Source of the DNA: Posidonia oceanica
Taxonomy: Eukaryota; Streptophyta; Magnoliopsida; Alismatales; Posidoniaceae
DNA: 64,000 bases
Assembly (NCBI GenBank): GCA_037176725.1
Contig: JAZBRS010000026.1
Coordinates: forward strand, 57,638,501-57,702,500
Direction of reading: 5' to 3'
Shown: in pieces, positions 1 to 10,500 of the stretch
Layout: every line of letters begins with the position of its first letter
How positions within the stretch are numbered: position 1 is the stretch's first letter
Translations under genes and position numbers: made by a program
The notes under the pieces: model-generated
Database searches by the model: none
What the model was told of the DNA's origin: nothing
The model's input: the letters and a program-made list of their open reading frames with translations, nothing else

Positions 1-510
1 TAGTCGGCCATGAGTAAAGGTCAGCTCGCCCAGGAAGCGGATAACAAATCCTCGGAGCCACAGCTCATCTCCGAGTTCTGCGCGCTTGTTCATGATATCA
101 TCGAAGTGCGCAAGGCGAAGCATAGGTTCAGGCCCACTGGTGCAGATTAGTTTCTGTTGGCAGGTTCGAGTGGGGAGCCCAGTTAGCTGGCTCAGGACCT
201 TGAGATATCCATCTCGCCTCATGAAAACAGGCAGCCCCAGGATCTTGGAAAAGCCGCAGATCCGACGCACCTCTTCCAGTGTAGGTGTTAGCTCAGTTTT
301 GCCGAAGCGAAAGACATGGTGCGCCGGTTTCCAGAATCTTGCGGCGGCACACAGAAGGTGACGGCTGACTTCCACGTCAGCGGCCTTCAGCAGTTTAGTT
401 GGGATCCCCCAGAGGCGCAGCTTCTCACAGTCTTCCTGAGTGAGCCTGCCGATCCATTCTCGCAAGGTTTCCGAGCAGTGAGCGGGAGTCAGCAGAGTTG
501 GGAAGCCCAT
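1..510 (-). CDS. PMD-like extra ORF of element B (5' part, runs off the window)
   Basis: Reading leftward from an ATG at 510 (protein start MGFPTLLTPAH), the frame stays open to the window edge, about 170 residues. It closely matches the 400-residue ORF of element A at 16787-17989, including the segment around LTPTLEEVRRICGF. I place it with plant-mobile-domain / DUF7745-like proteins, which are found both in DNA transposons and as extra ORFs of Tat retrotransposons; that assignment is from memory of the family, not a search. Upstream of this ATG the A and B sequences are out of frame with each other, which supports the MGFP methionine as the true start. Function is unknown. Confidence 0.72.
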   Translation of the reverse strand, partial: MGFPTLLTPAHCSETLREWIGRLTQEDCEKLRLWGIPTKLLKAADVEVSRHLLCAAARFWKPAHHVFRFGKTELTPTLEEVRRICGFSKILGLPVFMRRDGYLKVLSQLTGLPTRTCQQKLICTSGPEPMLRLAHFDDIMNKRAELGDELWLRGFVIRFLGELTFTHGRL

Positions 511-1969
511 TGCGCTGATCGCAGAGATACAGGCTGATAGCTGCAAGGCTTGAAGGTACTTGCTATCAATAAACAGTCAGATCTCGCAGGTATGTAATCA
601 TTGACAACAAGCAGAAGCTGAGACTGAAAATGTAGTTCCATATGCAATCTAGCAAGGTGATAACAGAACATAGCAATTAAGCACTGATAAGCAGGGGGAT
701 TCTGCAGCAGTCTTGCGGACACGGGGGCGAGGGCTGGCAGGGGATCTGGACCAGCGCAGCTCGAGTGGTGTCAATGCGCTCTGCTAGGGAGAAGTACTGT
801 CTCAGGGCCGAAGCGCGTTGTAGAGCGGGAGAAATTGATAGGAAAGGAATGATAGAAGAAGATGCATGTATGCATGATGCAGGTGATATGCTTATGAAGA
901 TGAGTAGTATACTTGGATGAATGAGTATGCTTGGATGAATGAGTATGCTTGGATGCCCTCAGCATACAGAGTGCTTTGGTGCCTGCTGCAAAGGAAGGGA
1001 GTGGTCCCTGACTCACTGGGCCCTACCTAGACTCTTGGCTTGCTGGTGGCACTCCGGAATAGGTGTTGGCATTATACAGGTAGTGGTGTGGTGAGGACAG
1101 GCTATTGGCCAAACTCTCAGGACCTACACCTATTCTTTCGGCTCTCTTTTTTGTTTGATTGATTTCTCCCTCATAGGTATGCAGTCTTTCTCTGCCCCTA
1201 GCCAGGAGAAGGGTGAGTGTTCGCTCTTGAAGGGATGTGGTAGATTCTTTTAAGCTCGACATGCTGGGGATTTCTAGTGAAGCATGAGGGATAATGGTGC
1301 CTGTGTTTTTCGGGTTGAAACTTGCCTTTTCCTTTTTTTTTTTTTTTTTTGCTTTGCTTGCTTTTTCCCCTTTTTTTTTGGGTTTTTGTTCTATCTCTTT
1401 TCTTTTTTTTTTTTTGCTTGTTGTTTTGCTTTTCTCTTTTTTTTCAGGCTTTTGCTATCCCCATTTTGGTGGCAAAAGGAGGGTGTTTGAAATGTGATGG
1501 TCTAGGCTTTGGGTCTGCTGTGTGATGGGTAGAAGGAGCAGGGTTAGACTGCACACCCCTATCTCTAGGGCCGGCTTCTGTCTTCGTCTTCTATTCCTTG
1601 GATGTGCCCAAACCTAGGTGTCTACTCTCGCTTTTCCAGACTCACATCCTAACATTTTTTCTCCCTCAGAGGTGTATGTCCTTGTGAGATTAGGCAGTTC
1701 GCCTGTCCTGATTGGTGGTGGCTCCCTCACTAGCTAAGACATCTGAGTAGTGCCAGGTGAGGTAGGGTGACTCTTTCCAGAGCAGGCAAGCACTTCCGGT
1801 TTTCATCACCGGGCCAAAGATACAATGCTTGAGAGGATGACAATGATGATTTTGGAGAGAGAGAATGCAAGAGTTGAAAGGATGATGATGATGATTTGAA
1901 AAGATGTGGCAAGAGGCGAGAATGCAAGTGCAAGTGGGAGAAGGGCATCTGCAACGGGGCCGCTTTCGG
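511..1969 (-). other. Spacer between pol and PMD-like ORF, element B
   Basis: No convincing coding sequence. In element sense it begins after the pol stop with a conserved block shared with A and C: a short hairpin at 1796-1812 and a purine run at about 1653-1670. It continues into long A-rich and purine-rich tracts (T-rich on the plus strand at 1326-1445). Short plus-strand ORFs made of Phe and Leu in this part are translations of the homopolymer. Just before the PMD-like ATG there is a pyrimidine-rich stretch ending in CAG that could act as a splice acceptor. Confidence 0.6.
1796..1812 (-). other. Conserved hairpin downstream of pol (B copy)
   Basis: The plus strand reads CCGGT, a 7-base loop, ACCGG. 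The same stem occurs in element A at 19266-19282. In element C (57569-57585) the stem is CCGAT/ATCGG, a compensatory pair change. It lies about 155 bases after the pol stop. Confidence 0.5.
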
Positions 1970-4900
1970 CTACTGATAGTACTTCTTTAGATAGCAGAGG
2001 TTGACGGGCTCAGACTGCTCGACCCGATCCATATCCTCAAGAGTTGCAGCGCCTCCCGAAAAGATCTGCTTGACCACAAAGGGGCCACGCCAGTTGGGTC
2101 GGAATTTCCCTCGACCGTCAGGCAAATGAATGGCACGCAAGACAAGGTCCCCTGGCTGAAAGTTTCTGGGCTGGACCTTCTTCAAGAATGCTCTGGCCAT
2201 CCGCTTCTGATAGCAGTGAGCGTTGTGCATAACTTGCAGTCTGCGCTCATCAATTAAGTTCAGTTGGATGCAGCGGTCTTCGACCCATTCTGCCTCTTCC
2301 AACTCAGCTTCTCGTAGGATCCGCAAAGAGGGGATCTCTACTTCAACAGGTAACACCGCTTCCATTCCGTACACCAGAGAGTACGGGGTGGCTCCTGTAG
2401 AGGTCCGGATTGATGTCCTGTACGCCCAGAGTGCGTACGGGAGCTTGTCGTGCCAATCCTTGTGGGTTTCTGCCATTTTCTTTAGGATTTTGACAATGTT
2501 CTTGTTTGCAGACTCCACAGCTCCGTTCATCTGTGGCCGATAGGGCGAGGATCGATGATGCTTGATCTTAAGACTCTGCAGGAATTCCTCGATCCTTTTG
2601 GTAATGAAGTTTGTGCCATTATCAGAGATGACTGAGTACGGGACCCCATATCGGGCAATGATATTGTTTCTGATAAATTTTTCTGTTGCCACAGCAGTGA
2701 CTGTTCTGTAAGAGGCTGCTTCCACCCACTTGGTAAAGTAATCGATCGCTACCAGAATGTAACGATGACCATTTGAAGCAGCAGGGTGGATGGCGCCAAT
2801 GACATCGATCCCCCAGGTGGAGAAAGGCCACGGCGAGGACATGTTGTGTAGCTGATGTGGAGGGGCCTTGATGAAGTTACCATGAATCTGACAGTTGTGG
2901 CATTTACGCACAAATCGGCAGCAGTCAGCTTCCATGGTCTGCCAGAAATATCCCTGGAGCATGATCTTCTTGGCCAGGAGGACGCCGTTCATGTACGGGC
3001 CACATTTCCCCGCATGCACTTGGAGCATCAACGTGTCAGCCTCCGATTTGCTCAAGCAGCGCAGTAGCATCTGATTATATGACCTTCTGTACAGCTGCCC
3101 AGCCCCCAACACATACTTTGACGCCAGACGCGCCAGAGTTCTCTTGTTTGCTGCTGCGGTATCGGGAGGAAAAGTGCCGGACTCTAGAAAAGATTTTATA
3201 TCTCGATACCAGGGCTGCTCCTCTGCTGGATCCGCCTCTTCTATGTTCAGGCAATGTGCAGGCTGCTCAATGCGAGTAACGGATACATCCACTGCACCGT
3301 CTTCAGATATAGTGAGCCAGGATGCCAAAGTTGCCAATGCGTCTGCGTACGCGTTCTTGGCTCTGTTCATGTATGTGAAGCAGATGCTCTCAAATTCTTC
3401 CATCAGCCTCAGCAGGTGTTCGTGATACGGCACAAGCTTGGGATCTTTTGTCCTCCAGTCGCCGTTCACTTGAGAAATTACCAGCATGGCATCACCGTGC
3501 ACATGCAGCTTCTGCGCCTCATGTTCGAGGGCGACTTTCAACCCTAGGATGCATGCTTCATACTCCGCTTCATTGTTTGTGCATGCGAACGTCAGCTTCC
3601 TCGCGAAGGGAATCATCTGTCCCTGGGGCGTGGTCAGTACTGCGCCTACGCCTCGGCCCTTTTTGTTGACTGCACCATCAAAGTAGAGCTGCCATTCCTC
3701 TTGTTTCTCAGGATTTTTCTGCTCAGAGTCCTCCATTGCAAAGAGAATGTCTTCATCAGGGAACTGTGTCTGGAGGGGTTGGTATTCAGGCAGAGGAAGG
3801 TCAGCAAGATGGTCTGCCATGGCCTGACCCTTCATGGATTTCTGTGTGACAAAGGTGATGTCGTACTGAGACAATAACACCTGCCACTTAGCACATCTGC
3901 CCACCATGGCCGGCTTCTGAAAAAGGAACTTGATAGGATCATGCCGGCATAAGAGCTGTACTGGGTATGCCATCATGTAGTGCCTTAGTTTCTGTGCAGC
4001 CCAGACAAGGGACAAACAGGTCTTCTCTAGTGTACTGTACCTGGCTTCGCATTCATTAAATTTCTTGCTCAGGTAATAGATGGCGCACTCCCTTCTACCA
4101 GATTCGTCATGTTGGCCCAAGACGGCGCCCATGGAATGCTGCGTGGTAGAAAGGTAGAGAAGCAAAGGTCTCCCTGGTGTAGGCGGGACCAGGACAGGAG
4201 GCTTGATCAACAGCTGCTTGATCTGGGCAAATGCAGCCTGACACTCCTCGCTCCAGTGAATCTGCATGTTCTTCTTCAAGAGCTTGAATATGGGCTCGCA
4301 GATGGGCGTAAGCTGTGTAATAAAGCGACTGATATATTGTAAACGCCCAAGCAGACTTCTGACTTCCTTTTCAGTTCTGGGGGGCGGCATGTCCACGATG
4401 GCTTGTGCTTTCAACGGGTCCACCTCAATCCCCCTTTGACTAACAATGTAGCCGAGCAATTTGCCAGAAGACACCCCGAATACGCACTTCTTGGGATTCA
4501 GGCACAGCTTGTACTTCCGTAGACGGTCAAAGAGTTTTTTTAAACAGGCAAGATGATCTTCAGGCTCTTTGCTTTTAGCAATCATGTCGTCTACATAGAC
4601 CTCTACTTCTTGGTGCATGAGGTCGTGGAACAGCGCAGTCATGGCCCTCTGATAGGTCGCACCAGCATTTTTCAGGGCGAACGGCATGACTTGGTAGCAG
4701 AAGACTCCCCAAGAGGTGATGAATGAAGTCTTTTCCATGTCTTCTTCTGCCATTTTGATTTGATTGTATCAAGAAAAGCCGTCCATGAAGGAGAGCATCT
4801 TGTGGCCCGCTGCATTGTCGACTAGGACGTCAATGTGAGGCAATGGAAAGTCGTCCTTGGGACTCGCCTTGTTCAGGTCCCTGTAGTCGATGCAGATCCG

Positions 4901-7518
4901 GATTCGGCTATCTTTCTTGGGCACAGGTACAATGTTTGCCAGCCATTCAGGATAAAGAACGACCTTCAGAAAGTTGACCCTAAGCTGCTTCATTATCTCT
5001 TCTTTGATTATGAGCAGCCACTGTGGTCGCCATCTTCTTAGTTTCTGCTTCACTAGCTTGGCATCCGGGTTTAAGGGCAGATTGTGCACCACTACTTCTA
5101 TGTCAAGGCCGACCATATCCTCGTAACTCCAGGCGAAGACATCCGCATATTCTTTCAGGAATGCGATGAACTCTGCTCGAGCCTGGGAGGACAGCTAGGC
5201 ACTGATACGAACTTCTCTGACTTCCTCAGCTGTGCCGATGTTGACAACCTCCGTTTCTTCTTCAACATGGAGGTTGGGGCCTTCTAGGTCGTCGTCATAG
5301 GGCCGGAACTCGGGCAATGATTCATCAGTCTCATCCATGCCTGTATCGTCCTCCTCTCCATAAGCAATAAGTTCTGAGAGGATCTCTTTCTCAAACGAAG
5401 GACTTGTGATGTCGAAAGAGTGCATGTGTTCCGCTGCTTGGCCCTGGTGACGCTTCAGGATGGTCACGCTTACTCGAGTGTTCTTGTAGCCCCGGTGCGC
5501 GACCTCCGTCCCAGCAATTCCTTTTGCTGTTTGCTCTGGCCTGACTAATTCTGCTGAGTGCTCTGCTGATTCTGCTGAGGGCCTTGCTGATTCTGCTGTT
5601 GATGCTGCTGACTGTTCTGCTGCTGAGGCTGCTGACAGCTCTGTTACTGATTCTGCTTTCTGCTCTGTTACTGCTGCTGCTTGCACTGCTGATGCTTCCT
5701 CCTCTAGGTCTTCCAGTGTGCTTGTGGAGGGTATGCCGAACTGGCGGCTGATTTGGGCATTGCCGCTCGCTATGCTGCTTAAATGAGGCATGTGTTGCAC
5801 AAACCACCTAGACCTGCCTTCTGATCGGAGAGTAATGAGCTCATCTGGTCTAGGGGAGTCCGGCACTGCTGAGTCTTCTTCCAGGACCATGATAGAGGCA
5901 TGGTCTTCTTGCAGAGGAGGGTCCGTAACCACGGCTTTCCCTTTCCTTTCTGCGGCTTGATGCTCTGCCAGGTCTTCTGCTATCGACTTGATTTGTTCTT
6001 GATAGAGTAGCTCTAAGTCAGACATCCAAGAATCGACCTGGGCTTCTATCGCCACTCCTTCTTCCTCGTCTGAGGGGGAGTCGACGTAGTAGGCGCCAGG
6101 GGCCTGCGGCACTGGCCCGGCTGCAAGACGGATTGCTGCCCTTGGAATTTGCATGATTTGGTTCACGATCGCGTCCGATGGCGGCAACTCTGATGTAGAA
6201 GGCCCAAATAGACAAGTCAGCGGTGCCATAGATGGATATGCTGCCAGGGTCACTGTTGGAGAGTAAGCAGGGGTGCTCTTCAGAGGGCTTAAGGGCCCGG
6301 AGAGTGTAGTGCTCAGTTGGCCTTTTGTATCGGGCCGTAACTGAGAGAGTGCAGCCTCTGACGCCATGGGGTCTTGCCATGAGAGCTGCTGCTGGTTGTC
6401 AGGAGGATGCGAAGCGGACTGCGCCTGCTACATTCCTGGAGATGTGGATGCTGAAGCGGGCTGAGCCGCACTGCTGACTGTATTGATTGACTGCCCCTCC
6501 AGAGATAGGGACAGTGGCACTGATGTAACTGTGACTGCTGGTTGCGTGCTTGGTTCTGCCAGAAGGAGTGTTTCTGACTCCTGCACTGCTGCTGTCTGTA
6601 CTTGGGAAGCTGATGTGGCTGCAAAAGAGTGGGAACTTGCCAGTTCTGCCACAGGGCCTGCTGAGCTGCCTGCTGTTTCTGCCAGAGGAAGAGCTGAATA
6701 GATTGACTGTGTGGCCTCTGCTCTGATCACTGTTTCTGCTGTGCTGGTTGGGACTGCCTCCGTTGTGCCAGACTGCACCTCATCCGAGTAGTAGTCCTCA
6801 ACACACACCCAATCCTTTGTCGATACCGTGTCTTGATCGTCGGTCGATCCCAGGGTTCCTGCACTGGTAAAGTTAGTGAGGTCTCTGGGAATGGCTGATT
6901 CTGGATTGTTGAGCTGAAAGTAGTGATCTTCGTTGGGCTTGGGTTCGTAGTCGAGGCCTTCAGATTTCCTTCGCTCCACTGCTACGATCGGCTCTGCGAT
7001 CCCCTGGCCGTGACGCCCGAGTGGTGTACCCTTTATGTAACCCCACCTGTGACATACATTCTCGACCATTCGAAAGGGGTTGCTGTGAACGGTCAAGGAG
7101 TTGACACGTTCAAGATCAGGAATGAAGTTAACTGGCTCGCACCGATTAACGCGATATAGGGCTTCAGAAGTCTTGGGGTCAAACGGGATAGATTGCGAAG
7201 ACACAGGGGAGACTGCTTCGATCCTCTCCTTCTCAAAGTTCTCCGCCATGACGACAATGACATCATCGCCGTGACGGTACTTTATCATTCGATGGAGGGT
7301 CGAAGGAAGGACCTGATGCTTGTGGAGCCAAGGGCGCCCAAGCAGAAGATTAAAGTTCGGCTGCAAGTCGACGACATAGAATTCTACATCGAAGACAACC
7401 GGGCCAATAGCAAGAGGAATAATCAGGATCCCTAGAGCGTCATGGTGAGTGTTGTCAAAGGCTGTCAATCCCTTCACGACTGGCGTGATGTCCTCGGCTT
7501 TGAATCCGAGCTTGGTTG
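1970..7518 (-). pseudogene. Element B protease-RT-RNase H-integrase region, interrupted by element A
   Basis: This is the downstream part of the B polyprotein, cut at 7518 by element A. In order it holds the end of the retropepsin region, a G-patch-like segment near 7000-7080, a Ser/Ala/Glu-rich low-complexity linker, reverse transcriptase (VYVDDMIA near 4590), connection RNase H, archaeal-type RNase H (LYFDGA near 3675), and integrase with HHCC and DD35E residues ending at 1970. In-frame stops lie at 6428 (CAG to TAG), 5195 (CAG to TAG) and 4769 (GGA to TGA, next to the FMDGFS motif), judged against the A copy. From 4753 down to 1970 the frame is open for 927 residues. It is non-functional as a polyprotein, although its RT-to-integrase part is nearly intact. 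Confidence 0.9.
7514..7518. repeat. Target site duplication of element A, left copy (GGTTG)
   Basis: The five bases immediately left of the A 3' LTR are GGTTG, identical to 35287-35291 at the right end. Both are part of the B protease coding sequence. Five bases is the usual duplication length for Ty3/gypsy integrases. Confidence 0.95.
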
Positions 7519-10500
7519 TGTAGCGATCCCGATCGGAATCAGGCTCGCTATTAGCGGCGATTGGATCCGAGGAAGAGGCTCAACTCGAAAACACTTAAAA
7601 TCGAGGAGAAAAGGGAAAGATAAGACAAATCAGAGTCGCCACCATGTCTATTAACGGAAGACAAGGAAAACCGGGGGAAATGCGTGAATTAACACGCAAA
7701 ACCAAGCAAGAAATGCAAAGCAAAGCAATGCAAAGGGAAACAAATGCAAATACATGCAAATGAAATGACTCTAGCCTAGGATAAGGGCAATATGGTCATT
7801 GCGGGCCAAAAGACAGGGCAAGGACTCCTGTTACGCGCGGGGAAGGTGTTAGGCACCCCCGACACGCCCGAGAATCGGTCTTTCTAGGCTTACGCTCGCA
7901 TATGCAGGGAAATGCAGGATTGAATGCCTATGTGCCTATGAATGCCTAAATGAATGCTCAAGGAGTGCTCTAAGTGGGAAAATGCAAGGCAGGGAAGTAA
8001 ACGTGCTCTCTAAGTGCTCAGCTACGCTGTCCGTGTTCCGAACCAGGCGAAACCTAGCTCGTGAGAACTCCAGGCAGTAAGCATCACAGCCCTATATGCG
8101 AATGCAGACGAGAAGGCAAAACAGCGTTAAAATCATGCAATGCGATCGACATGCAAGAGAAAACGGCGTAAAACGCGCAAAACGAAGCGAGAAACAAGAA
8201 TGCACGCAAATCGGTGCAAAAAGACAAAACCGGTGCGCAAAACAAGCGAAAAAAGTAAGGCGGCATACAAAACGAGACAATAAAACAGAATGGCACGCAA
8301 AACGGTGCAAAAAGACGATTATGAGCACGCGAAATGGTGCCAAAACAAGACGGGCGCACAAAACGGCGCAAAAGCAAAGCAGGCACGCAAAACGGTGCCA
8401 AAACAGCGAAACAAAACCCTAGAAAAGCTATGCGAATGCAAATGTAGGGAAAAAGATCAGAAGAAGCCAAAGAGAGGTAAGACAGTGCGTGTGTGAGAAC
8501 AGACGCTGTTCGGGGCCACACAGAGCAGGTGTAAAGACCTGCAAAGGGGAGAGTGAGCAAACGGAGGGATTACCGCCTCTTTGTGACCGTTTCCCACTAA
8601 ACCGCTCCACGGTGTGTCTCGCACGCTGCCCAAAGCTCGCGATGCGATCGGATCGTGGAAAAGGGGGAAAAAGGTCGCATTAAGTGGCAAATCCAGGGAA
8701 AACACAACGCAAAACACACGGGGAAACGCGAAACGAGGATTGGAATTGATAGACAAGAATGGGAGGTCCTATTCTACATGCTCAAAGAGACCGAAAGCGA
8801 AAACGAGGCAAACTATGCAAATGGCATGCGATTGAATGCAATGCAAAGGTTCAGGAGGGCATACCTGGAAATCCTGGGGTCTGATCTGAAATCTGCTTGG
8901 TCCATGCTGAAGAGCGCTTCGCTGCGGTCGCCTGGGCAGCTTGTTTGGGAAGATCCAACGGCCGGATTGAAAGATATCGCAGCTTCAGGGCGGAAAGGCC
9001 AGAACAGGAGAGAAGAACAGATCTAAGTGTTCAGGAGGTCCTAGGGGTGTGCAAAAGGGTCCTCCCAGGTGGATGGGAGCTGAGGGGGGGCTCTGGTGTG
9101 TGCAAAAGAAACTTAATGTAAAGCTACATGAATGCAAATGCATGCAAGATGCCAGAAAAGACAAGGAGGAAGACTTTTAGGAAAAAAAAGGAGTTCAAAT
9201 GCTATTTTAAAAAAGAAAAGGGGCTTAAATGCAAATTTTCGAAAAGGATTGGGGCTTACAGGCAGGGGCTTTGAAAACAGGAGGGGTTGCATGCGGTTTT
9301 GTAAAAGACTGGGCTTAGAATGCAATTTTGAAGAGGGGACATGCATCAGAAAAAGTTTTGAAAGCAAAGGACAAGCAAAAAGCAATTTTGAAAAATTCTA
9401 GGGTCTAAAATGGAATTTTCCCAGAAAACAGGGTCCTGGGGAGTCTGGGAATGCAAGTGGAGGGTCTATATGCAATTTTATAAGAATAGGAGCTAAGATG
9501 CAACTTTAGGGGCAAAACGGTCTTTTTACATGACTTTAAAAGGATGCAAGGACCTATATGTCATTTTTAAATCATGCAAGGGTCAAGTATGCAATTTTAG
9601 ATGTAAAATGTGCTCTGAAATTACTGACCATGGACTGACATGCAATTTTTTGAAAATGCAAGGTTGAAAATGCAATGCAATAAGCTAAGATGCATGCAAA
9701 ATGATCATTATGCATTTAAAATGGACCTAGATGCAAAAATGAAAAATCAGAGGGGCAAACATGCAATACAGTATGCAAACAATTTAAATTAAGACCTAGG
9801 TTTTACATTGCAATGGATCAGACAGCAAAAATGAAAAAAAACAGGGATACAGAATGCAATGCATTAAGGCAAACTATGCACATTATGATTACATGAGCTA
9901 CTGTAGGACCTGGATGCAAATATTGAAAGCATAAGGGCTGAAACGAAATTTTTTACAACTAGCAAACACAGTAAGTGGACTATCATGCAAATATTGAAAA
10001 CTATAAACAGATCCTGCAATTTAACATGGTTTTAGATCAGAATAATATAAGCTTTAACATGCTTTGGACCTAAACGCAATAATCAGAAACTTAAACAAAA
10101 GAAATGCAATGTAAAAAATTACATAAGTTAACAAAAGAAAAAAAGAAAGGGAGGACTTACAGTGGGGGTGGCCGAACCTCGCCGGCGATTCCTCCAGGCC
10201 GGTGGAGGAGGGGCGACGCGAGGCGGCGGCAGGCGGGGGGAAGCTGCTGGGGTGCGACGGAGGCGAGGAGGGGTGCGGCGGTGCGTCGGCGGTGGCGGGC
10301 GTGCGTGGAGAAGCTGCTGTCCTTGCAGCTCCGGCGACCGGTGCCGGAGAAGAAGGTAACTCCGGCGAGTGTTTGCGGGCGGCACAGGTGATGAAATCCC
10401 TCGGGGAAAAGCCGAGGAGCAAGAGGGCGACGAGGGGAATCCGGGGGAGACTTTCTTCGACCCTTACGCACGCCGGAAGAGCCCACCCACCTGGGTGGCT

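Noticed and set aside
1284..1525. Phe-rich plus-strand ORFs that look like membrane segments
   Set aside because: Poly-T tracts of the spacer, antisense to the element.
5391..5807. Ser/Arg-rich 138-residue ORF on the minus strand
   Set aside because: Out-of-frame reading of the Ser/Ala/Glu-rich linker of the B polyprotein.
8084..8560. Cys/Phe-rich 158-residue minus-strand ORF in the LTR (also 30243-30719)
   Set aside because: It is the translation of the GCAAAACG hairpin repeat array; the frame is not kept in B.
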